A stretch of DNA of 64,000 nucleotides. Source: JBFHIJ01 sp963678775. GTDB taxonomy: Bacteria > Bacteroidota > Ignavibacteria > Kapaibacteriales > UBA2268. Every line of letters begins with the position of its first letter. Position 1 is the first letter of the stretch. The notes below the pieces were generated by a model. That model did no database searches. It was not told where the DNA came from and saw nothing but the letters and a program-made list of their open reading frames with translations. The stretch covers positions 124,001 through 188,000 of the forward strand of contig CAXXGR010000002.1 of assembly GCA_963678775.2 (NCBI GenBank), in the 5' to 3' direction. Of the stretch, positions 7,842-15,747 are shown in pieces. The position numbers were made by a program, and so were the translations under genes.

Positions 7842-10025
7842 ATGAAAAGAACTCTGATTACTTCGGCTTTGCCTTATGCAAATGGGTATATCCATCTTGG
7901 GCATGCTGCAGGAGCTTACTTGCCTGCTGACATTTATGCCCGCTACTCCAGATTGAAAGGAGAGGATATTTTATACGTATGCGGTTCTGACGAGCATGGC
8001 GTAGCTATTACCATTTCTGCAGAAAAAGAAAAAGTTACTCCTAAGCATATTATAGATAAATACCACTCTGCAAATAAAGCAGCTTTTGAAGCTTTCGGAA
8101 TGAGTTTTGATAATTATTCCAGAACTTCTATTGAATCACACCATGAAACAGCTAAAGAGTTTTTTGGTGACTTCCTTGAAAAAGGATATTTGATTGACAA
8201 AGAAGAAGAGCAGTTTTATGATCCGAAAGCAAAAATGTTTTTGCCGGACAGATATGTGGAAGGCACTTGCCCTAACTGCGGTGAGGATAGAGCCAGAGGC
8301 GACCAATGCGACAAATGTGGTGCTTATTATAATCAGATAGAATTGAAAAATCCAATTTCGACTGTTTCAGGGGGCACTCCTGAAGTTAAAAAAACTACTC
8401 ATTGGTACTTTAGGTTCGATATGTTCCAGGAGTTCTTAGAGAAATATATTGAAGAAAAATCAAAATACTGGAAAGATAACGTAATCCAACAAACTCGTAG
8501 CTGGCTTAAGCAAGGCTTGGCTGAGCGTGCAATTACTCGAGATTTGGACTGGGGTGTCAAAATTAAAGAAATCCCCGGAGTAGACAAAAAGAAAGCAGAA
8601 GGCAAAGTGCTCTATGTGTGGTTCGATGCAGTCTTGGGTTATATTACTGCTACTAAAGAATATATGAAACAGCATGACAGACCTGACGATTGGAAAAAAT
8701 GGTGGCAGGACGAAGAAACAAGATATCTTGCTTTTATCGGTAAAGACAATATAGTCTTTCATACGCTTATATTTCCGGCTATGCTTCATGCTCGCGGTGG
8801 ATATATCTTACCTGATAACGTACCCGCTCATGAGTTTTTAAATCTTGAAGGCGAAAAATTCTCCAAATCTAAGAACTGGAGCATTGACCTTCGTGACTTT
8901 ATTGCCAACCACAGTGGCACATATTACATAGATGCACTAAGATATACCTTAGCAACCAATTTCCCGGAAACAAAAGACGCTGACTTTACCTGGAAAGATT
9001 TTCAAAGTAAAAACAACAACGAATTGGCAGCTATCTTCGGCAATTTTGTAAATCGCTCTCTGCAGTTTACGCATAAAAACTTTGATGCTAAAGTGCCTTC
9101 TCTTCCTGAGAAATACGCAAGGGTTCCTGCAAAATGGAATAATCTAATTGATTTTATGAATGAAAATCCTGATAAAGAAATCAACAGAGACGACTATTTA
9201 GAGTTGTCAGATAATGATTTGGCAGTTATAAAAGCAATACACTCGGGCTTGAATAAAATATCAAGTTGCTACGAGCGGTTTCGTTTCCGCGATGCAATAA
9301 TGGAAACAATGAATGTAGCTCGTGCGGCAAACAAATATTTCAATGACGAAGAACCATGGAAAGCAGTAAAAGACGATGCTGACAGAGCAGCCAAATCACT
9401 ATACTTCTGTGTCCAGCTTGTGCATACTCTATCTATCATTTTTGCGCCGATAGTGCCTTTTGCATCTAAGCGAATCAGCCAGATATTGGAAGTGCAGTCG
9501 TATACAGGCGAAGCAAATAATGGCAAAGAGCTAAGAGATATATGGTATCTCGCAGCTTACCCCACTGTGGAAGAAGGACATACATTTAGAAAACCGGATT
9601 TGATTTTTACTAAAATAGAAGATGAATTCGTAGAAAAAGAAGTAGAATCACTAAAAGTAGCTGCTGCTAAAAAGGCAAAAGCTGAAGAGCTATCGCAATT
9701 AATAGAGTTCGATGATTTCATGAAAGTTAAACTTAGAACTGCTACCATCATAGAAGCAGAAAAAGTGAAAAAGTCTAAAAAGCTATTAAAATTGCAAGTA
9801 AAACTTGGCGATGAGCAAAGACAAGTTGTTGCTGGAATCGCGGAGCACTACGAACCGGAATACTTAGTTGGTAAAACAGTAGTAATGGTAGCTAACCTTA
9901 AACCTGCTAAGATTATGGGAATTGAATCTCAAGGCATGATATTAGCCGCTAATACTGAAGATGGCAAACTATCCTTCCTTTCACCTGAAAAAGCTGAAAT
10001 AGGCGGCGGAGTAGAGGTAAGGTAG
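7842..10025 (+). CDS. metG: Methionyl-tRNA synthetase with C-terminal tRNA-binding domain
   Basis: About 727 residues from the ATG at 7842, which puts KRTLITSALPYANG at the amino end as usual; an in-frame ATG at 7830 would add four residues. It charges tRNA-Met in the cytoplasm. The class I HIGH motif reads HLGH. A zinc knuckle CPNCGEDRARGDQCDKCG sits in the connective domain. The KMSKS loop reads EKFSKSKNW. After the anticodon-binding helical domain, the last ~105 residues form an EMAP/Trbp111-type OB fold (FDDFMKVKLRTATI to the end) that dimerises the enzyme and binds tRNA. It ends in a terminator shared with the convergent permease gene. Confidence 0.96.
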   Translation: MKRTLITSALPYANGYIHLGHAAGAYLPADIYARYSRLKGEDILYVCGSDEHGVAITISAEKEKVTPKHIIDKYHSANKAAFEAFGMSFDNYSRTSIESHHETAKEFFGDFLEKGYLIDKEEEQFYDPKAKMFLPDRYVEGTCPNCGEDRARGDQCDKCGAYYNQIELKNPISTVSGGTPEVKKTTHWYFRFDMFQEFLEKYIEEKSKYWKDNVIQQTRSWLKQGLAERAITRDLDWGVKIKEIPGVDKKKAEGKVLYVWFDAVLGYITATKEYMKQHDRPDDWKKWWQDEETRYLAFIGKDNIVFHTLIFPAMLHARGGYILPDNVPAHEFLNLEGEKFSKSKNWSIDLRDFIANHSGTYYIDALRYTLATNFPETKDADFTWKDFQSKNNNELAAIFGNFVNRSLQFTHKNFDAKVPSLPEKYARVPAKWNNLIDFMNENPDKEINRDDYLELSDNDLAVIKAIHSGLNKISSCYERFRFRDAIMETMNVARAANKYFNDEEPWKAVKDDADRAAKSLYFCVQLVHTLSIIFAPIVPFASKRISQILEVQSYTGEANNGKELRDIWYLAAYPTVEEGHTFRKPDLIFTKIEDEFVEKEVESLKVAAAKKAKAEELSQLIEFDDFMKVKLRTATIIEAEKVKKSKKLLKLQVKLGDEQRQVVAGIAEHYEPEYLVGKTVVMVANLKPAKIMGIESQGMILAANTEDGKLSFLSPEKAEIGGGVEVR

Positions 10026-10051
10026 TAAGAATCAATATCAATATATGCAAT

Positions 10052-10084
10052 AAAAGCTACTTCTTAATATAAGAGGTAGCTTTT
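10052..10084. terminator. Bidirectional terminator between metG and the purine permease
   Basis: A 14-bp stem (10052-10065 with 10071-10084, one wobble pair) has an A-run on one side and a T-run on the other, so it can end both convergent transcripts. Confidence 0.75.
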
Positions 10085-10169
10085 ATTTTGTTAAATAAGG
10101 GGGCACACATCAAAAGTATAAAGATGCAATGCCAAAATTCATGTTTAAAATCTACTAAAACAGACCAGA

Positions 10170-11465
10170 CTATTCAAAAACAAATTTTAAGATAAATAAG
10201 GATGCGAGGACTATTGTAATCCAAGACACATCTTTGAATTTGCCTGATAATACTTTAAGGATAACGTAGGACAGCATACCAAAGACCACACCCTCTGCGA
10301 TACTATATGCCAATGGCATCATTATCACTGTCAAAAACACAGGTATTGTTTCTGTGATATCGTCAAAGCTTACTTTCAATATTGGTGAAAGCATAAAAGC
10401 ACCTACAAGAATTAATGCCGGTGCAGTAGCAGCCGTTGGAACCATCAAAAATAACGGCGCTAAAAACAACGCAAAGAAGAACATCCCGGCTGTCGTCAGA
10501 GCTGTCAAGCCGGTTCTGCCACCCTCGGAAACACCAGATGCGGATTCGACATAAGTTGTAACTGTAGAAGTACCTAACATAGCACCTACAGTTGTTCCAA
10601 TTGAATCAGCAAACAAAGCTTGCTTTACTCTTGGCAATTTACCGTCTTTGTCTATCATATTGGCTTTTGAAGCTACACCGACTAATGTTCCAACAGTATC
10701 AAACATATCTACAAACAAAAATGTAAACAGCACTACTAACATATCTTTAGTAAAGACTTGAGAAAAATCAAATTGGAATGCAATAGGAGCGATACTCGGC
10801 GGAGCAGATATAAGACTATGGTCTGGTAAGTTAGTTACTCCAAATGGAAGACCTAACAAGGTAGTAGCAAATATTCCGATAAGAAGTGCACCTTTTACAT
10901 TTTTAGCAAGTAACACTCCACTAAGTATAAGGCCAAATAGCATTATCAGAACATTTTTATCATGTATGTTGCCTAAGCCTACCAATACTGCATCATTATT
11001 TATAATAAGACCTGCATTTTGCATACCTATAAATGCAATGAAGAGTCCTATCCCTGCGGATATGGCATGCTTCATGTTTATTGGTATTGCATTTATTATC
11101 AGCTCTCTGATATTAAATAATGTCAGTAGAAGAAAGATGATACCTTCCAGAAAAACAGCAGTCAGTGCGAACTGCCATGAATATCCCATACCCAGACAAA
11201 CAGTAAATGCAAAAAATGCATTTAGTCCCATGCCGGGAGCCAAGGCAAAAGGCAACTTTGCCACTAATGCCATTACTAATGTTGCAACTATAGATGCAAT
11301 CGCGGTAGCAGAAAAGACTGCTCCTTTATCCATTCCTGTAGCTGATAAGATATCAGGATTTACAGCTAAGATATATGCCATCGTCATGAAGGTAGTAATC
11401 CCTGCTATGACTTCCGTCTTAACTGTAGTCTTATTTTCCGAAAGTTGAAAGAATTTTTCTAACAT
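10170..11465 (-). CDS. NCS2-family purine permease (AzgA/PbuG type)
   Basis: 431 residues with about a dozen hydrophobic segments in the inner membrane. Family marks include the N-terminal TTFMTMAYILAVNP, the substrate-site helix LAPGMGLNAFF, FTFLFVDMFDTVGTLVGV, and the diagnostic GTSTVTTYVESASGVSEGGRTG. AzgA-type members import adenine, guanine or hypoxanthine with protons. The exact substrate cannot be read here. The gene follows the DUF5020 porin-like gene after 33 bp on the same strand, so the pair may move purine compounds across both membranes. Confidence 0.92.
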   Translation of the reverse strand: MLEKFFQLSENKTTVKTEVIAGITTFMTMAYILAVNPDILSATGMDKGAVFSATAIASIVATLVMALVAKLPFALAPGMGLNAFFAFTVCLGMGYSWQFALTAVFLEGIIFLLLTLFNIRELIINAIPINMKHAISAGIGLFIAFIGMQNAGLIINNDAVLVGLGNIHDKNVLIMLFGLILSGVLLAKNVKGALLIGIFATTLLGLPFGVTNLPDHSLISAPPSIAPIAFQFDFSQVFTKDMLVVLFTFLFVDMFDTVGTLVGVASKANMIDKDGKLPRVKQALFADSIGTTVGAMLGTSTVTTYVESASGVSEGGRTGLTALTTAGMFFFALFLAPLFLMVPTAATAPALILVGAFMLSPILKVSFDDITETIPVFLTVIMMPLAYSIAEGVVFGMLSYVILKVLSGKFKDVSWITIVLASLFILKFVFE

Positions 11466-11498
11466 AATAGTTTATCTGTATTATTTACAAAACTCAAA

Positions 11499-12176
11499 TT
11501 AAAAAGACCATTTTACAGCCAAAGTCGGATTGATCATCATTCCTTTATTTGCAGCAAAGTTATTGCTTATCTCTATTTCAGTACCAACAGAAAGCTTTTT
11601 AGAAACATTGTACCAAATTTGAGGCTCAGCAAGAAATATAAAATCTGATACATCTTCATTGCCATCACCATCAAATACCGGCGCTTCTTCTTTCCAGAAA
11701 TCAGCAAAGCCTGCGAAAGTAAACATATTATCCATAAAGTGAAGAGCCCAAACTCCTGTCAACTGAAAAGAAGCATAGTCAGTATGTTCTATATGTTTAT
11801 ACATAGCCTGGAATGTAAAAATACGGGAAAAGTCGCGAGAGGCGAAAGTGTAGTGAGCACCAATCAGCCATGCGTTATTAAATGCAAAACCACCACTGTT
11901 ACCACCATTATACTCAATATGAATTTCAACAGGCTTATCCCAGAATTTGAGACCTCTTGCTATCTCCATATAAGCACCTGAAACACTGCCACCTGAACCG
12001 TAGTCCAAATCAGTAAAAGTAAAAGTACTACCATACTCATCCGTTTTGAACATCTCAAACGTGGTAGTATAATACTCACGATCTTCACCAAAATCGTAAT
12101 GCACTTGAAGATTTTGAGCATTAGCAGTAATAGCTAAAGTTATGACTGCTACAAGGGTTAATAGAATCTTTTTCAT
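11499..12176 (-). CDS. DUF5020/Tsx-like outer-membrane channel protein
   Basis: 225 residues from the ATG at 12176 (MKKILLTLVAVITLAITANA), which gives a clean signal peptide; an ATG at 12191 would add five residues. The mature part begins LQVHYDFGEDREYYTTTFEMF, the hallmark opening of DUF5020 proteins, which are related to the nucleoside channel Tsx. Alternating aromatic strands continue to a C-terminal LAVKWSF ending in Phe, as outer-membrane barrels do. It is co-oriented with, and 33 bp from, the NCS2 purine permease. I infer outer-membrane passage of nucleosides or nucleobases. The porin nature is well supported; the substrate is inference from the neighbour. Confidence 0.8.
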   Translation of the reverse strand: MKKILLTLVAVITLAITANAQNLQVHYDFGEDREYYTTTFEMFKTDEYGSTFTFTDLDYGSGGSVSGAYMEIARGLKFWDKPVEIHIEYNGGNSGGFAFNNAWLIGAHYTFASRDFSRIFTFQAMYKHIEHTDYASFQLTGVWALHFMDNMFTFAGFADFWKEEAPVFDGDGNEDVSDFIFLAEPQIWYNVSKKLSVGTEIEISNNFAANKGMMINPTLAVKWSF

Positions 12177-12455
12177 ACCCATCCAATACATTGTTATGAA
12201 ATCACCAAAATTTATATCGTTTTTGTACTATCCTAAGATAATAATTATAATTCTATAGAGAAAACAAAAATACTCTATATTATAGATATAGTATTTTTAT
12301 AAGCAAATAGATAATAATCCAGCCATTTAAATTATTGGGTTAAGATGAGTACTGCTTCTATGTTACAGAATATAATAACTGTATAAGTATTTTATCAGGT
12401 ACAAGCCTAACTTTAGAATTCGAAATGTCTTATTACAAGGGTGGATAAGAATGGA

Positions 12456-12483
12456 AAGGAGTATCTTTAAAAAGACACTCCTT
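12456..12483 (-). terminator. Hairpin terminator downstream of the 12498-13745 gene
   Basis: A 12-bp stem (12456-12467 with 12472-12483, core AAGGAGT / ACTCCTT) lies 15 bp past the stop codon. The T-run on the minus side is short. Confidence 0.55.
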
Positions 12484-12497
12484 ATTTTCTATTCAAT

Positions 12498-13745
12498 TTA
12501 ATCTAATAAAACAAACAAATTGGTGTCGTATTCGGCAGAAAGGATAAACAGACTATCAGGATTAGAGTTTGGATATGTCAAAGTTAATGGAGTTGAATAA
12601 ATACAAAATTCTGAATCATAGTTTGTATAGTAGTCAGTCGTTGCTTTAAAGTAAATTTTAGATTCGTCAGATGAGAATTGGGAACCTGTCCCCATGCCTC
12701 GATAAGGCGATTTCAATGAATCTGCCTGTGCAGGATTGAACATCCAACCACTACTCTTGTCAAACAACGCGATACCGCCTCCACGCCACTGCTTGAAGAA
12801 TTTACCATCTTGCTTTGAGTACATACCATAAGCGATATAGTCATTGTACTCATCCATAAGCACTGTGTTGCCGGAGTTAATATTCATAGCTTGCTTGTTG
12901 CCATCATAATGTAGAATAACATCCTGATTGTCTGCACTAATAAAATAAATCTGCGAAGCTCCCTCAGCAACTCTACTATATCCACCGTTAGCTAAGTCCC
13001 ATTTGACTACGAATTTATAGTCAATATGATATGAGCCCATATCAGTACCATATCCATAAGCACTAAACAAAATAAAAGATTCATCCTGCGAGAGTGCAAA
13101 ACTTCCATTCATTGATCCGGCTTCAGTGTCATAACCTTGCTCCGGCTGATCCATAATAAACTGACTTAGGCCTCCTGAAAATGTATATTTATCAGTTTTG
13201 GGGTTATAAATACATAATTGTCCTTCGTGTGAATCATCGTATGGATTATCAGTTTCATAGACTGCTACAAATGCAATCCTACCATCAGAAAAAACCTGTG
13301 GGCGTACTGCCGGCACGCTCCAATACATATCTTCTTCCATAGAAGGAGGTATCGGAATAATATGAACATCAGTCGGATTGCTTACATCGAAATATGCTAT
13401 AGGTGTATATCCTTCCGGTGGACTATTCCTATATGTGTAAGCCAATCTTCCGTTTTTGTAATCAACATAGTCGTTGCTCGAATAGTAAGGATAGTAGGTA
13501 GATAAAAACTGCACAGTCTGTCCGTTATTACTAACCAAACACATACCGTCTTCAGTACCGTGCGAGCCCCCTCCATTATAGCCTACCAAAAAAGTCAGCG
13601 AAGATGGTTTATTTGGATTGTCAACTATGGGATCCGTTCCTGAATCGTTACACTCACCTCCCATTATTGCAAATATTAAGGCTCCTGAGAAGATAACTTT
13701 TAAGTATCTTCTCAATCGTTTTGAATAACTATTAGGCTTTTCCAT
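12498..13745 (-). CDS. Secreted beta-propeller-like protein of unknown function
   Basis: 415 residues from the ATG at 13745. A basic start (MEKPNSYSKRLRRYLK) and a hydrophobic stretch IFSGALIFAIMGG precede Cys, Asn and Asp. The cysteine lies after GGE, which is not a canonical lipobox, so lipoprotein status is doubtful. The body has repeating strands with SQDESFILFSAYG, SSDESKIYFKATTD and DGRIAFVAV, resembling TolB/PD40-type propeller blades that unfold as F-S-x-D-x-S-x-I. It is a monocistronic gene on the periplasmic or surface side. No enzyme motif is evident. A function is not assigned. Confidence 0.65.
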   Translation of the reverse strand: MEKPNSYSKRLRRYLKVIFSGALIFAIMGGECNDSGTDPIVDNPNKPSSLTFLVGYNGGGSHGTEDGMCLVSNNGQTVQFLSTYYPYYSSNDYVDYKNGRLAYTYRNSPPEGYTPIAYFDVSNPTDVHIIPIPPSMEEDMYWSVPAVRPQVFSDGRIAFVAVYETDNPYDDSHEGQLCIYNPKTDKYTFSGGLSQFIMDQPEQGYDTEAGSMNGSFALSQDESFILFSAYGYGTDMGSYHIDYKFVVKWDLANGGYSRVAEGASQIYFISADNQDVILHYDGNKQAMNINSGNTVLMDEYNDYIAYGMYSKQDGKFFKQWRGGGIALFDKSSGWMFNPAQADSLKSPYRGMGTGSQFSSDESKIYFKATTDYYTNYDSEFCIYSTPLTLTYPNSNPDSLFILSAEYDTNLFVLLD

Positions 13746-13951
13746 AGAGATCTCCGTATAAATACAAAACAATAATTCACTTTTCAGATATTTCTATAAA
13801 CGAGAGCACTTACATTCTCTTATACGCTCATTTAAATAGTTTAAGTCACTGAACTTATATCGAAATATCAAATACATCAATATTTATCTATAAAAATACT
13901 ATATTAAGGTCACAAGAAGTAAGGTATAATTTAAATGTCGAGATATTCATT

Positions 13952-14713
13952 ATGGTGAGTAATTGTATTATAGATGGAAATCCCAGCATATTTTCAAGCA
14001 TGAGTATGTGCGGATATAAAGATCTTAAAAATGAAGGTTATGCTTGCAAGGTGGATTGGAATATTCGGATGTATGAAAGGGGGATGCGTTACGATTACCT
14101 AATAGATGAGAAAGGTAATGCAGTTGGTGGCGTAGAGTATTTGCCGGCAGAGCATTCACTTAGACCAATACATGCACCGGGATATTTAGCAATAAACTGT
14201 CTTTATATCATGAAAAAATCTTATAAAGGGCAGGGATTTGGAGCTCAGCTGTTGGAGAAATGCGTAAACTATGCTAAAGAAAATAACTTTGAAGGAGTAG
14301 TGGCGATAGTAAGAAAAGGCTCGTGGATGGCAGACAGCTCTTTATTTTTAAAACAAGGTTTTGTGAGTATAGATAAGATAAATAATGGATATGAAATAGT
14401 ATCTTATTGTATAAATAATAAAGCAGATTTACCGAAGTTTAAAATAGAAGCTATACCTGAGAAATACAGCACAGGACTTCACATATTTTACTCATGTCAG
14501 TGCCCTTATACTATTAAAGCGGTAACAGACATAAGGGAAATCGCCAAAAATGAATTTGATATACAAGCAAATGCTGTTAATCTTGAGGAAAATAATTTAC
14601 CCAAGTTCTCTCCCTTTGGCACTTTTCATATATTGTATAACGGAGAACTTATTGCCTTTCACCCTGTTAGTGGCACCAGATTCAGAAATATTATGAGAAA
14701 GAGAATCGAATAA
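13952..14713 (+). CDS. GNAT N-acetyltransferase with C-terminal YoaP-like domain
   Basis: 253 residues. The first ~155 form a GNAT fold, with the acetyl-CoA loop in SYKGQGFGAQLLEKCVNYAKEN (Q/R-x-x-G-x-G/A pattern) and the later LFLKQGFVSIDK strand. The last ~95 residues (from about EAIPEKYSTG) begin with HIFYSCQCPYTIKA, a thioredoxin-like CxCP stretch, and match the YoaP-like domain that follows GNAT in some Firmicutes and Bacteroidota proteins. The acceptor substrate is unknown. The gene stands alone, with 179 bp upstream and 189 bp downstream free of genes. The GNAT call is secure; the C-terminal domain name rests on my memory of its pattern. Confidence 0.8.
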   Translation: MVSNCIIDGNPSIFSSMSMCGYKDLKNEGYACKVDWNIRMYERGMRYDYLIDEKGNAVGGVEYLPAEHSLRPIHAPGYLAINCLYIMKKSYKGQGFGAQLLEKCVNYAKENNFEGVVAIVRKGSWMADSSLFLKQGFVSIDKINNGYEIVSYCINNKADLPKFKIEAIPEKYSTGLHIFYSCQCPYTIKAVTDIREIAKNEFDIQANAVNLEENNLPKFSPFGTFHILYNGELIAFHPVSGTRFRNIMRKRIE

Positions 14714-14902
14714 ATATAAAAATGTAAACATTCTAAGAGCTACATAAAATATTGAATCTTCTCATGAAGTTCGATAAGTTACTGCATTAAAAGAGATATA
14801 TTATATTGACTTTTATCTGTATAATCACTAAATGCTTTATATTTAGTACAAAATTATATACCTTGCAATAAATATATATACTCATTTACCCTTCATAGAT
14901 TT

Positions 14903-15463
14903 ATGAAAAAAAAGATTCTAGTGCCAATTGCAAAAGGCACAGAAGAAATGGAATTTACTATCATTGCAGATATGCTCCGCAGAGCAGGTGCAGAGGTAGT
15001 AATTGCCGGTGATAAAGAGATTGTAGTATGCTCCAGAGGTATTAAAATCCTACCGGATATTTTAATAGATGATTTGGACATGGATGAAAACTGGGATGCT
15101 GTTTTTATTCCCGGCGGTCTTGGCGGGACTGAAAATTTAACTAAAAACAGTTATTTTATTGATATACTCGAAAAACACATTAAAGAGAATAGATATTTTG
15201 GTGCGATTTGTGCAGCTCCTATGATTTTTTCAGATCATAAATTTATCGATAAGAATGCTGAGATTACCTCACACCCTTCTGTAAAAGACAAAATATTATA
15301 TGGCGAATACAAAGATAATTGCCCTGTAGTTGTTGCGGGTAAGATGATTACCGGCAGAGGTGCAGGCACTGCTTTTGATTTCGCTTTAGTGATTATAGAG
15401 CAGCTTTTTTCTAAAGAGAAAGCTGATGAAATAGCCAAAGGAATTGTATACAAGAAAAAATAG
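14903..15463 (+). CDS. DJ-1/PfpI family protein
   Basis: 186 residues, cytosolic. The flavodoxin-like DJ-1 fold is visible as KILVPIAKGTEEMEF, with the conserved glutamate Glu17, then VFIPGGLGG and the nucleophile elbow FGAICAAPMI with Cys103, and ITGRGAGTAFDFAL near the end. These match the DJ-1/YajL branch (deglycase, chaperone or redox-sensing roles are proposed for the family). It heads a plus-strand gene run: the acylphosphatase gene begins 14 bp after its stop. Confidence 0.88.
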   Translation: MKKKILVPIAKGTEEMEFTIIADMLRRAGAEVVIAGDKEIVVCSRGIKILPDILIDDLDMDENWDAVFIPGGLGGTENLTKNSYFIDILEKHIKENRYFGAICAAPMIFSDHKFIDKNAEITSHPSVKDKILYGEYKDNCPVVVAGKMITGRGAGTAFDFALVIIEQLFSKEKADEIAKGIVYKKK

Positions 15464-15477
15464 CTAAAGGTCAGAAA

Positions 15478-15747
15478 ATGCCAAGTGCAAAATTTGAAGT
15501 CAGAGGACTCGTGCAAGGAGTCGGTTTCCGTTTTTTTACGGTAAGGCATGCTAAGTCCTTAGGACTCACAGGCTATGCAAAAAACATGATGGACGGAAGT
15601 GTTGAGGTTGTAGCCAATGGCGAGCAAACAAGTATTGAAAGGCTGCATGAATTGCTTAAATTAGGTCCTGAGAGAAGCCAAGTGGATCAATGCTCTATAG
15701 AATATTTAAACTCAGAGATTCAGTTTACAGGATTTGACAGACGCTAA
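15478..15747 (+). CDS. acyP: Acylphosphatase
   Basis: 89 residues, the usual size. The phosphate-binding loop VQGVGFRFF holds catalytic Arg18, and GYAKNMMDGSVEV holds catalytic Asn36. It hydrolyses carboxyl phosphates such as acetyl or carbamoyl phosphate in the cytosol. The stop codon overlaps the next ATG (TAATG at 15745-15749), so translation is probably coupled to the PlpD-like gene. Confidence 0.93.
   Translation: MPSAKFEVRGLVQGVGFRFFTVRHAKSLGLTGYAKNMMDGSVEVVANGEQTSIERLHELLKLGPERSQVDQCSIEYLNSEIQFTGFDRR

Noticed and set aside
7639..7845. 68-codon plus frame ahead of metG
   Set aside because: Low-complexity Ile/Leu/Tyr content from AT-rich DNA, overlaps the metG start, no family resemblance.
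11739..11981. 80-codon plus frame inside the DUF5020 gene, and similar frames inside metG, glnA and the T9SS genes
   Set aside because: Antisense shadows of clearly better supported genes.
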